Assembly: GCA_021775805.1 (NCBI GenBank)
Contig: JAJFHD010000037.1
Span: 1 to 46,814 of the forward strand
From: Alphaproteobacteria bacterium
GTDB taxonomy: Bacteria; Pseudomonadota; Alphaproteobacteria; Rhizobiales; JAJFHC01
Direction: 5' to 3'
DNA length: 46,814 nucleotides
Below, in pieces: positions 39,680-46,814 of this stretch (the first letter of the stretch is position 1; each line of letters opens with the position of its first letter). The position numbers and the translations under genes are program-made. The notes under the pieces were generated by a model. The model was not told the DNA's origin and did no database searches. It worked only from the letters and a program-made list of their open reading frames with translations.

Positions 39680-41749
39680 ATGAATGCCATTGCGGACCGC
39701 TCTATCATTCACTGGCTGATTGTCCTGGCCATCACCCTTGTCTGCCTTGCCGTCCAGGGTAATCAGGAATGGCTCGCCACCTATCCCGAAGGTTGGGTGC
39801 TGCCGGTCAAAGAAGCCCTGAACGTCGGTATGACCTGGTTTGTAAACACCTTCGGATGGTTCTTCCGAGGCGTCTCGGCCATTCTCGACTGGCCGATAAC
39901 GGGGGCACGCAACGTGCTGCAGTGGCTGCCGTGGTCGGTGACGCTCGCTTTATGCACGATCGTCGCCTATGCGGCTTCAGGCTGGAAGCTGGCAGTCTTC
40001 ACCGCAATCAGCCTGTTTTACATGGTCATCGTCGGCTACTGGGCCGAAAGCATGAACTCGGTGGCCCTTGTGGCAATCTCCGTGCCGCTCGCCATTCTGG
40101 TCGGATTTTTCTTTGGAGTCTGGGGCTTCTTCTCCAGCCGTGCCGAACGCATCATCATGCCGACGCTCGACGTTCTGCAAACCGTGCCGGCATTTGCCTA
40201 TCTGCTCCCGATTCTGCTCCTGTTCGGGTTTGGCCCCGTGGTCGGCTTGATCGCCAGTGTTCTGTTCTCCTTTCCGCCCATGGTCCGCAACACCATTCTG
40301 GGTTTACGGCGCGTGCCGTCGGAAATCATAGAATCGGGCATCATGTCGGGGGCCACAAAGTCCCAGTTGTTCTGGCAGATACAGATACCAACCGCCCAGC
40401 GTCAGATCCTGCTCGGTGTCAATCAGGCGACCATGGCGTCGCTCAGCATGATCATCATTGCCTCGATTATCGGCGGCACAAACGACATCGGCTGGGAAGT
40501 CCTCAGCACCATGCGCAAAGCGCGCTTTGGCGAAAGCCTTCTGGCCGGCATCGTGATTGCCCTGATCGCCATGGTGCTCGACCGCATCACCGCCGGCCTT
40601 GCTTCCAAAGAGACCGCGGAGATGTCTGCCGACACACCTTTCGCGGAACGATACAGGTACTGGATTCTGGCCGCTGGTGTGACGGTGGTTTTGCTCGTTG
40701 CCGTTCAGGTTGTGCCGATTCTCAAGGCATGGCCCGAAGCCTGGGAGGTTTACCCCGCCCAGCCCATGAACGATGCCATCAACTACATCATCGTGAACTA
40801 CAAGAACGCCATTACAACCATCAAGACCTTGAGTTTCTTCTATGTCATGCTGCCCACAAAGGTTGGCTTCCAGGGCACCATCAGTCCCTATTCGTGGGGG
40901 TTCGAACTTACGAACGAGCTTGTGATCGCCTACGCAGTCCTGATAGCGGGCCTTGTGGCCGCGGCCTGGTACCGCTGGAGCGTCCGCGCCGCCGTGATGA
41001 TCGCATTTGCCGGTGTCATCTTTTATTTCGGGTTGACCAAGATCCCGTGGCCGGCCCTGCTCGCCATGTTTACGCTGATGGCCTCGCAGATCGGTGGAAG
41101 AAATCTTGCCATCGGGACACTGCTTGGTCTTGGTTTCCTGGTCGTGACCGGCGTCTGGCCGCAGGCCATGTTGTCTGTCTATCTATGTGGCATTGCGGTT
41201 GCCATAGCCTTCTGCATTGGCACGACCATCGGGATCTGGGCGGCTCACAGTAGCCGGGTTTCCGCCTTCATCCGTCCGATCAACGATACTCTGCAGACCA
41301 TGCCGTTGTTCGTGATCCTGATCCCGATTGTCATGCTGTTCAAGATCGGCGAATTCACGGCCCTGATCGCCATCGTCGCCTACTCCTTCGTTCCCGCCAT
41401 CCGGTATTCCGAACACGGGCTTCGCAATCTGCCCGCTCATGTGATCGAAGCGGCAGAGGCCATGGGCTGCACCAAGTGGCAACTGCTCCTGCAGGTCAAG
41501 CTACCGCTGGCACTGCCGGTCATCATGCTGGGTCTCAACCAGACCATCATGTACGGCATCGGGATGCTGGTTATCGCCGCTGTCGTCGGCACCAACGGCC
41601 TCGGTCAGCAGGTCTATATCGGGTTAGGCAATGGTGACTTCGGTGTCGGCATGATTGCCGGGCTGGGTATGGCCATCATCGCCATCATTGCCGACCGCCT
41701 TACTCAGACCTGGAGCAAGTCCCGCCAAAAGGCCTATGGCCTGGCGTAA
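39680..41749 (+). CDS. fused double permease of the betaine-type ABC transporter
   Basis: A 689-residue inner-membrane protein containing two ProW-like BPD_transp_1 domains in tandem. The first has its cytoplasmic EAA-type loop as GIMSGATKSQLFWQIQIPTA, and the second as EAAEAMGCTKWQLLLQVKLP. Each is followed by the characteristic GLNQ segment (GVNQATMASLSM and GLNQTIMYGIGM). A typical ProW is about 350 residues and works as a homodimer; here one polypeptide could supply the whole channel. The ATG at 39680 overlaps the context of the ATPase stop. Similar double-length permeases are known in ABC systems for betaine or TMAO in marine alphaproteobacteria. The DMT gene begins 21 bp downstream. Confidence 0.9.
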   Translation: MNAIADRSIIHWLIVLAITLVCLAVQGNQEWLATYPEGWVLPVKEALNVGMTWFVNTFGWFFRGVSAILDWPITGARNVLQWLPWSVTLALCTIVAYAASGWKLAVFTAISLFYMVIVGYWAESMNSVALVAISVPLAILVGFFFGVWGFFSSRAERIIMPTLDVLQTVPAFAYLLPILLLFGFGPVVGLIASVLFSFPPMVRNTILGLRRVPSEIIESGIMSGATKSQLFWQIQIPTAQRQILLGVNQATMASLSMIIIASIIGGTNDIGWEVLSTMRKARFGESLLAGIVIALIAMVLDRITAGLASKETAEMSADTPFAERYRYWILAAGVTVVLLVAVQVVPILKAWPEAWEVYPAQPMNDAINYIIVNYKNAITTIKTLSFFYVMLPTKVGFQGTISPYSWGFELTNELVIAYAVLIAGLVAAAWYRWSVRAAVMIAFAGVIFYFGLTKIPWPALLAMFTLMASQIGGRNLAIGTLLGLGFLVVTGVWPQAMLSVYLCGIAVAIAFCIGTTIGIWAAHSSRVSAFIRPINDTLQTMPLFVILIPIVMLFKIGEFTALIAIVAYSFVPAIRYSEHGLRNLPAHVIEAAEAMGCTKWQLLLQVKLPLALPVIMLGLNQTIMYGIGMLVIAAVVGTNGLGQQVYIGLGNGDFGVGMIAGLGMAIIAIIADRLTQTWSKSRQKAYGLA

Positions 41750-41770
41750 CCGCTCGGATACGGAACAATC

Positions 41771-42676
41771 ATGGCGGCAGCGCGCCTAGACAAACACGGC
41801 ACTCTGGTGCCCAGCCTCGTCTTGTTCATCGGTGCCGGAATGTGGGGTTTGTTCTGGCTGCCACTGCGGGCCATCGACAATGCCGGCGTCAACGGGCCCT
41901 GGGCGGTCGTTGCCCTCAATGTTGCGTGCATGATCCTGCTTCTGCCATTGGCGGTCATGCGCCGCCGCGATCTTGTTACCCATTGGAGAGCCATCACTCT
42001 GATCGGCATGTTCATCGGCGCCTCGCTGGTATGTTATTCGCTCAGCCTGATCTACACCACGATCATACGGGCGACGTTGCTTTATTACCTGACGCCGATC
42101 TGGTCGACCCTGATCGCCATGGTAATCCTTGGCGAGACTGTCACTTGGCGGCGCTGGGTGGCTATTGGCGTTGGCTTTGCCGGCCTGTTTATCATGCTCT
42201 ATTCAGGGGATGGCGTATCGACAAACATCAACTTTGGCGATGTGATCGGTCTGCTGGCAGGAATTTTCTGGGGGTTTGGTGCCACCTATATGCGCCGTCA
42301 CACGGAAGTAGCCGCCATCGATACGGTGTTGAGCCAGTATCTGTTTGCGGCCATCATCGGGCTTGCTCTGGTATGGCCACTGCTCGAGCCTTCTGCCCGT
42401 TATGTTCCCCTGCAGTCCTGGATCGATGCGGCGCCGGTGACATTGGCATTTGCGGCTTTTGTATTTGTACCGTCGGTGATCATCATCTTCTGGGCGGTGA
42501 AGCGCATGTCGCCGGGCCGGGCCGGCATTCTCATGATGTCCGAGGTGCTTGTGGCCGGCATCAGCGCAACCCTCTATGCCGGCGAGTTTCTGACGCTCAG
42601 GGAAGCCGCGGGCGCCGCCCTGATCGTCGGGGCAGGGGCGATCGAGATCCTGACGCCGACACCGAAGGCGGCCTGA
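41771..42676 (+). CDS. EamA/DMT-family transporter
   Basis: A 301-residue inner-membrane protein with two EamA repeats: about 12-140 (GAGMWGLFWLPLRAIDNAG, ATLLYYLTPIWSTLIAMVILGE) and about 155-295 (GDVIGLLAGIFWGFGATYMRR, LMMSEVLVAGISATLYAGE). It has ten membrane segments. It begins 21 bp after the permease stop, so it belongs to the betaine-type ABC operon. In this setting it may export a metabolite of the imported compound. It ends convergently, 3 bp from the end of the GcvT-family gene. The substrate is unknown. Confidence 0.9.
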   Translation: MAAARLDKHGTLVPSLVLFIGAGMWGLFWLPLRAIDNAGVNGPWAVVALNVACMILLLPLAVMRRRDLVTHWRAITLIGMFIGASLVCYSLSLIYTTIIRATLLYYLTPIWSTLIAMVILGETVTWRRWVAIGVGFAGLFIMLYSGDGVSTNINFGDVIGLLAGIFWGFGATYMRRHTEVAAIDTVLSQYLFAAIIGLALVWPLLEPSARYVPLQSWIDAAPVTLAFAAFVFVPSVIIIFWAVKRMSPGRAGILMMSEVLVAGISATLYAGEFLTLREAAGAALIVGAGAIEILTPTPKAA

Positions 42677-42679
42677 CTT

Positions 42680-43864
42680 CTAGCAACGTTCCGGGATGTC
42701 GACAAGTTTGCCCCGGGGAATCTCCGCCTGCTTGTCGTAGAATGGAAGCTCGACGAGTTCGCCCGGTTGCTGAGAACCATCCCGGCAACCGATCGTGACT
42801 TGTGTGCCCGGCAGGTGACCCGACGCGTCCATCAGTCCAATCCCGATTCCGTGGCCCAGGTATGGCGAGACGGCTCCCGCCGTCACCTTTCCGGCCGCAT
42901 TTCCGTTGAGAATGACAGGCGCACCGATCAGGGGTTTACCGGCATCGCACTTCAGGCCCAGCAATCGAGGTGTGCGTGACGCGTTGGCCAGCGCTGACTT
43001 GCCGATGAAATCACCCTTGTCTTCGTCGACGAACCGGCCAAGGCCTGCGTCGTATGGTGTTGTCGTGTGGTCGAAGTCGGACCCGGCATTCAGGATGCCG
43101 GCTTCGATCCGCCGGATGTTCATGGCATCGAGTCCGAAAATCTCCAGGCCAAATGGTGCCCCTGCAGCGCTCAGGTGAGCCCACAGCGCATCCGGGTCAT
43201 GGTGCGGTTCGGTGTAGAATTCCCACCCCAGTTCATTGGTGTAGCCGGTTCGTGTGATCAACACCTCCTGGCTCGCAAAACGCACGCGGGCGATGGCAAA
43301 GTAGCCAAACGGTTCCGGCATGCCGTCATCGGAGGCGGCTTCCAGAATCTTCAGGGCATTGGGTCCTTGGACCTGGGAGACGAAAACCCGGGGGTCTGAA
43401 ATTTCAACGTCCATTCCTTTCGCATGGGCTCTGGCCCAGCTATAGAAGTCGCCATCCGCCTGGGCGTACCAGAACAGGTTGTCGGCCAGGCGTAACAGGA
43501 TACCGTCGACAATCAGTCCGCCGTCCTCGTAACAGGCAAGGCCGTAGCCGCATCGTCCAACCTTGACCCTGGTTATGTCCTTGGTGAACAACCGGTCCAG
43601 AAGTCGCTCCGCGTCAGGCCCTTTGAACTGCAGTGGAAACTCGCCGGTGTTCAGCAATGCCGCCTTCTGGCGCAGCAGCCAGTATCCGTCCTCGGTGGTA
43701 TGATCGTCGAAACAACACGCCATTTCGCGACGGTTGTAGACACAATAGTGCGGGCCCTTGGGCCGTTCAATTTCATGATAGGGATGCCGTGACAACGAAT
43801 AGTCCCATCCGGCACCGGGCATGGTCGTGACCAGGTCCCTGGTATTTCCATCGCTAGAACTCAT
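42680..43864 (-). CDS. GcvT-family folate-dependent aminomethyltransferase/demethylase
   Basis: A 394-residue stand-alone GcvT-fold protein, distinct from the gcvT at 13.1 kb. Conserved GcvT features are LFTKDITRVKVGRCGYGLACYEDGGLIVDGILLRLADNLFWY, RTGYTNELGWEFYTEP with the folate-contact glutamate, and LRIEAGILNAGSDFD-like DAMNIRRIEAG. The N-terminal 40 residues (HPYHEIERPKGPHYCVYNRREMACCF) are not those of canonical GcvT and resemble the demethylase group that includes DMSP demethylase (DmdA) and several methylamine/betaine demethylases. It should move a methyl group from a methylated substrate to THF. The start has a perfect site, GCGGGAGGAATTTC. It is divergent from a LysR regulator that probably controls it. 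The substrate is not determinable. Confidence 0.87.
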   Translation of the reverse strand: MSSSDGNTRDLVTTMPGAGWDYSLSRHPYHEIERPKGPHYCVYNRREMACCFDDHTTEDGYWLLRQKAALLNTGEFPLQFKGPDAERLLDRLFTKDITRVKVGRCGYGLACYEDGGLIVDGILLRLADNLFWYAQADGDFYSWARAHAKGMDVEISDPRVFVSQVQGPNALKILEAASDDGMPEPFGYFAIARVRFASQEVLITRTGYTNELGWEFYTEPHHDPDALWAHLSAAGAPFGLEIFGLDAMNIRRIEAGILNAGSDFDHTTTPYDAGLGRFVDEDKGDFIGKSALANASRTPRLLGLKCDAGKPLIGAPVILNGNAAGKVTAGAVSPYLGHGIGIGLMDASGHLPGTQVTIGCRDGSQQPGELVELPFYDKQAEIPRGKLVDIPERC

Positions 43865-43991
43865 GAAATTCCTCCCGCTATCAAGTTAGTTATTCTGCAT
43901 TTCAATTCCGCAATACTGACCACCAGTTTTGCGAACTTTAACAACGTACAGCGAGCCAACTGCCTTGAGAATTGAATTGATCTGAGTCGAT

Positions 43992-44010
43992 AAGTTAGAT
44001 TATCTTACTT
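43992..44010. promoter_or_regulatory. LysR-box palindrome (T-N11-A) at the regulator start
   Basis: AAGTTAGATTATCTTACTT is a 19-bp palindrome with only one mismatched pair apart from the centre. It contains the classic LysR motif T43995-N11-A44007 (TTAGATTATCTTA). It ends 5 bp before the LysR ATG, suggesting autoregulation. A degenerate copy, AAGTTAGTTATTCTGCATT, lies at 43883-43901 beside the divergent demethylase gene. Confidence 0.65.
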
Positions 44011-44015
44011 TTGAT

Positions 44016-44936
44016 ATGAGTGATTGGTTACCGTCTCTAAACGCGCTGAGAGCATTTGAAGCCGTTGCCCGGCATCTGAACTATCCTGCTGCCGCAAAGG
44101 AATTGAGGGTGACTCCTGCGGCGGTAAAACAACTCGTCAGCAAACTCGAATCATCTCTGGGAACACAACTTCTTGAGCGCAAGGGCCGGGGGCTCGTCCT
44201 GACCCGACGTGGTCGGGCAGGGCGGGACGACATGACGGCCGCCATGCACCATATGACCGCATCAGTGCAGAAAATCCGCAACCTGGAAAGAGAGCAGCGC
44301 TTAATCGTCTCCGTTGAATCCTCCCTGGCCACAGCCTGGCTTGTGCCGAAGCTGGAGGAATTCCGCGACAGGGAACCGCATGTAACCGTCCTGATCGATT
44401 CGTCACAGCAGATTGTCGACCTCCACCGAAGCGCGGTCGACATCGCCATTCGTTATGGTGTCGAGGACAACAAGGATCTGATCGTCAACCGGCTTTTCGA
44501 CGACCAGATATTCCCCGCCTGCAGCCCGTCCCTGGCACAGGGACCGCCCCGGATCGGCAAGTTGGAAGATCTCAAGAATGTAACGCTGATCCACTGGGAC
44601 CTGTCCCAGCTGGAATGGGCCCAGGCGACCCGGAAGTGGTTTGGTTGGGAGAGCTGGCTGGCGCAGGTGGGTGCCCACGAACTGATCACCGGCGAAGGGC
44701 TTCATTTCAGCGACTATGGCCTGGCGGTCCAGGCGGCCATTGCGGGCCAGGGCATGGTACTGGCAAGCTGGCCGATCCTGCGCGAAGCGGTTGACGCGCA
44801 ACTGCTGGTCTGTCCATTCCGCGAAAAAGTCACCACCGATATCGGCTACGATATCGTGACGACCGGTCTCGCCAGAAACAGACCCGAAGTGAACGCGTTC
44901 ATCGACTGGATCCTTGAAGCGGCCGGGCGGGAATGA
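44016..44936 (+). CDS. LysR-family transcriptional regulator (GcvA-like)
   Basis: A 306-residue LTTR. The N-terminal winged helix-turn-helix covers about 7-65 (LNALRAFEAVARHLNYPAAAKELRVTPAAVKQLVSKLES) and is of the GcvA type. The effector-binding domain runs about 95-300, with ATAWLVPKLEEFRDREPHVTVLIDSSQQIVDL and the VDIAIRYG motif. There is no Shine-Dalgarno before the ATG at 44016; a near-perfect LysR box ends only 5 bp upstream. The mRNA may thus be leaderless, or the start could be misjudged (no better in-frame start is seen). It is divergent from the GcvT-family demethylase, which it is expected to regulate. Confidence 0.9.
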   Translation: MSDWLPSLNALRAFEAVARHLNYPAAAKELRVTPAAVKQLVSKLESSLGTQLLERKGRGLVLTRRGRAGRDDMTAAMHHMTASVQKIRNLEREQRLIVSVESSLATAWLVPKLEEFRDREPHVTVLIDSSQQIVDLHRSAVDIAIRYGVEDNKDLIVNRLFDDQIFPACSPSLAQGPPRIGKLEDLKNVTLIHWDLSQLEWAQATRKWFGWESWLAQVGAHELITGEGLHFSDYGLAVQAAIAGQGMVLASWPILREAVDAQLLVCPFREKVTTDIGYDIVTTGLARNRPEVNAFIDWILEAAGRE

Positions 44937-44965
44937 GCAACCACCCTGTATGGCCCCCCGCGGTT

Positions 44966-46814
44966 TCAGTTAAGCGGGATCGAGAGCGTGAAATTGCCCG
45001 AATAGCTGTTGAGCTTGTCGATCCCCGTATACGAGAAGTTCGCCGCCCCGGTCATGCCGTTGTTGAAGTTGAGATTGAGCCCGGTCGACAGCTGGACACC
45101 GTTGGTCGGATCCTTGGCGACAATGCCGTTGCCCACTGCGGCATCGCCGTTTGAGATGTAGTCGATCAGCCCATTGATGGCGAAAGTTGCCTGACCTCTC
45201 ACGATAGAATCGTGGTCGGGCACGAACACGTAGCCCACCTTCGGTCCAAACAGTATCCGGCCTTGATCCACGGTGCTGCCGGGAACGAACGTGCCCGCAG
45301 CATCAGTGTAGCTCCCGCGATCGAAAGTCGAATAGGTGATGCCGATGTTGGGCTCGACCCACCAGGCCGGGCTGACGGGAAAGCGCTTCGACAGACGGCC
45401 GCCCAGGCTGATGCTATGTGAATCGAAGTCGCCCTTGATCCCGGCGATCTTAATGTCATTCCAGCCGTGTTCGTAGTTGAGGGCGGCATCGAACAGCAGT
45501 CCCTGATAAAGGTCGGCACGGGCGAACAGGCCAAAGCCCAGAAAATCCGAGTCCAGATCGGAGGCCAGCGCCTTGCTCTCCACATCGCCTGTTTTGAAGG
45601 TAAGCTGGCCGCCAATCGTAACCACTTCGGTCACCGGGTAGGCGATCCCGGCCGCCAGTGAACCAATGGCGCCATTGCGGTCAGCAGTCTGGTTGTCGTC
45701 AAACACGGTAAACCCGCCGCTCACCCAGACATCGAAGTTCTTGAAGTCTATGATGTCGCTGCCCGGAGCACCGGCGGGAGCGACCGTGGTGCTCACCAGT
45801 TGGTCCACATCCACGTGGAATTTTGCACCGTTGGTGCCGTCGGGCCTAAGGGAAACCGAGTTGGCCAGGTTCATCTGCCGGTCTGGTCTTGTCATCGAAC
45901 CGGGAAACGCTCCTGAGGGGTCGATACTCACACTTGGAGAGGAATTTGTGCCACCAAAACTGGTGCCAAACTCAGCGTTGAATTTCGTCCGAAGTTCCGC
46001 TTCCCTCGCCTTCGCTTGTTCTATCAAGGGTCGTGCGGTTTCCTCGAGTGACTCAACTTTTGCATTCAGAGCATCTCTGTTTTGGTAGTGGACAGCAGCT
46101 TGTTGCTCGAGCTCTTTTGCCCGTTGCTCTGCCTCGCGCTGCACATCGTCACCTTTGATCTTGGCGATTTCCCCGTCTAGATATTTGATATACCCTTCTG
46201 CGTCTTTAACGGATTCTGTCGCGCTGCGAATGTCTAGTTCAAGGTTACCTGTGTGGTCGCCGTCCTTCTTGGCGGCCTCCAGGGCTTCCTTAAGTTCGGA
46301 TAGTTCTTTAGCCTCCCTTTCCAGTTCTTTCACAGCCCTCTGACGGCTCGCTTCGGTAACGTCGACCCTGTTTCGTAGCGTACTGGCTTCATGCCCTTTG
46401 CGTGCCCAATCCTTAAGTTCTTTGTTCTCTTCTGCCTCGGCCGCTTCAATCTCGTTTTCCAGTTGTTTGATTCTGTCATTCAATTCCTTCAATTCAGGAT
46501 CGTTTGCCAGACGGCCTGCCAGTAGTTCCTCAAGAGTCTTCTTTCGGTTTCGGGCGACCTCGTCGATTATGGCAGTTCCGCCATCGTTGACCTGGCCACC
46601 CTCGACTCCGGGCGGCGTCTGTCCAACCGACAGAAATCCACCATCAATGGCTTCGAACACGTTGTTCTCCGCGTCCTCGAACAGACCGAACACCGCATCG
46701 GCTATGTTGCCGAGTATCTGTCCGTCGACCAGACTGGAGCCGCCTCCTGCCGCTGCCGCCGGCGCACAGGCGAATGTGACACCGATCCTGCCTCCCGCAT
46801 TCACATTGCCGTTT
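44966..46814 (-). CDS. partial: coiled-coil protein with C-terminal autotransporter-like beta-barrel
   Basis: The reading frame is open to the right edge, so the N-terminus lies outside; an in-frame ATG at 46804 is probably internal. The visible 615 codons start in a Gly/Ala-rich segment. Next comes a long charged heptad-like coiled coil (about residues 88-275 from that ATG, rich in E, K, A, with repeated ELKE/EAAK patterns). A short spacer is followed by about 250 residues of amphipathic beta-strands with alternating aromatics, typical of an outer-membrane barrel (SLAAGIAYPVTEVVTIGGQ, FGLFARADLYQGLLFDAALNYEHGW, ending FTLSIPLN). This is the layout of an autotransporter translocator behind a stalk. 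The gene is convergent with the LysR gene. Confidence 0.72.
   Translation of the reverse strand, partial: NGNVNAGGRIGVTFACAPAAAAGGGSSLVDGQILGNIADAVFGLFEDAENNVFEAIDGGFLSVGQTPPGVEGGQVNDGGTAIIDEVARNRKKTLEELLAGRLANDPELKELNDRIKQLENEIEAAEAEENKELKDWARKGHEASTLRNRVDVTEASRQRAVKELEREAKELSELKEALEAAKKDGDHTGNLELDIRSATESVKDAEGYIKYLDGEIAKIKGDDVQREAEQRAKELEQQAAVHYQNRDALNAKVESLEETARPLIEQAKAREAELRTKFNAEFGTSFGGTNSSPSVSIDPSGAFPGSMTRPDRQMNLANSVSLRPDGTNGAKFHVDVDQLVSTTVAPAGAPGSDIIDFKNFDVWVSGGFTVFDDNQTADRNGAIGSLAAGIAYPVTEVVTIGGQLTFKTGDVESKALASDLDSDFLGFGLFARADLYQGLLFDAALNYEHGWNDIKIAGIKGDFDSHSISLGGRLSKRFPVSPAWWVEPNIGITYSTFDRGSYTDAAGTFVPGSTVDQGRILFGPKVGYVFVPDHDSIVRGQATFAINGLIDYISNGDAAVGNGIVAKDPTNGVQLSTGLNLNFNNGMTGAANFSYTGIDKLNSYSGNFTLSIPLN

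Noticed and set aside
39769..41253. 494-codon frame in another plus frame of the double permease
   Set aside because: Its translation is Arg/His-rich and hydrophilic with no known motif. The permease frame has two intact transmembrane domains.
42680..43864. DMSP demethylase (dmdA) as a firm name for the GcvT-family gene
   Set aside because: Similarity is at the level of the GcvT-like demethylase group only. Residues specific to DmdA cannot be verified without an alignment.
1..46814. CRISPR arrays, transposases and prophage genes
   Set aside because: On reading through, no regularly spaced direct repeats, transposase or phage structural genes were seen.

Overview
The window is a GC-rich, densely coding chromosomal segment from what is most likely an alphaproteobacterium, possibly a marine or host-associated one. 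The basis is gene content: a BetI-type repressor, choline-sulfatase, BCCT and glycine-betaine-type ABC transporters, a tandem glycine riboswitch in front of gcvT-gcvH-gcvP with a single-chain GcvP, and an adenine deaminase of the ADA family. No phage, integrase, insertion sequence or CRISPR array is visible. I see 39 protein genes with good support (the last runs off the right edge), one weaker leader ORF, one tRNA, one tandem riboswitch and several promoter, operator and terminator candidates.

Layout. 1-2.2 kb: tRNA-Ser(GGA), a SAM methyltransferase and an MDR oxidoreductase. 2.2-5.4 kb: adenine deaminase, divergent from a BCCT transporter that ends in a strong terminator. 5.4-7.9 kb: a type II haloacid dehalogenase, a biotin-dependent carboxyltransferase and a 71-residue biotin carrier, with no biotin carboxylase. 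7.9-12 kb: a secreted cysteine-rich repeat protein with a peptidoglycan-binding domain, then a fatty-acid-hydroxylase-family membrane enzyme and a class II aldolase. 12-17.5 kb: dtd, divergent from the riboswitch-controlled glycine cleavage operon. 17.6-25 kb: a DMT exporter, an HscC-type Hsp70 with a membrane-anchored J-like partner, a feruloyl-CoA-synthase-type ligase and an ATP-grasp enzyme. 25-31 kb: a VCBS-repeat secreted protein, a BenE transporter, a second DMT exporter, an L-2-hydroxyglutarate-oxidase-like flavoprotein and a ferredoxin-reductase-like flavoprotein. 31-37.3 kb: an orphan Tat-type family 5 solute-binding protein, choline-sulfatase plus a sulfotransferase, and the betI-MBL-SDR operon. 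37.4-42.7 kb: a betaine-type ABC transporter with a fused double permease, plus a third DMT exporter. 42.7-46.8 kb: a GcvT-family demethylase divergent from a LysR regulator, and the C-terminal part of a coiled-coil beta-barrel surface protein.

A common theme is acquisition and demethylation of methylated amines. Choline-sulfate hydrolysis (BetC), import of quaternary amines (BCCT and ABC systems), a BetI-type regulator, a folate-dependent GcvT-like enzyme and the glycine cleavage system could channel betaine-type osmolytes to glycine and one-carbon units. The choline and betaine-aldehyde dehydrogenases are not in the window, so this pathway is inferred. The most unusual local architectures are the glycine-riboswitch leader (a short ORF with a strong ribosome-binding site and a possible anti-Shine-Dalgarno), the Cys-rich peptidoglycan-binding protein, the carboxyltransferase-biotin carrier pair, and two transporter/regulator intergenic regions with well-formed operator palindromes.
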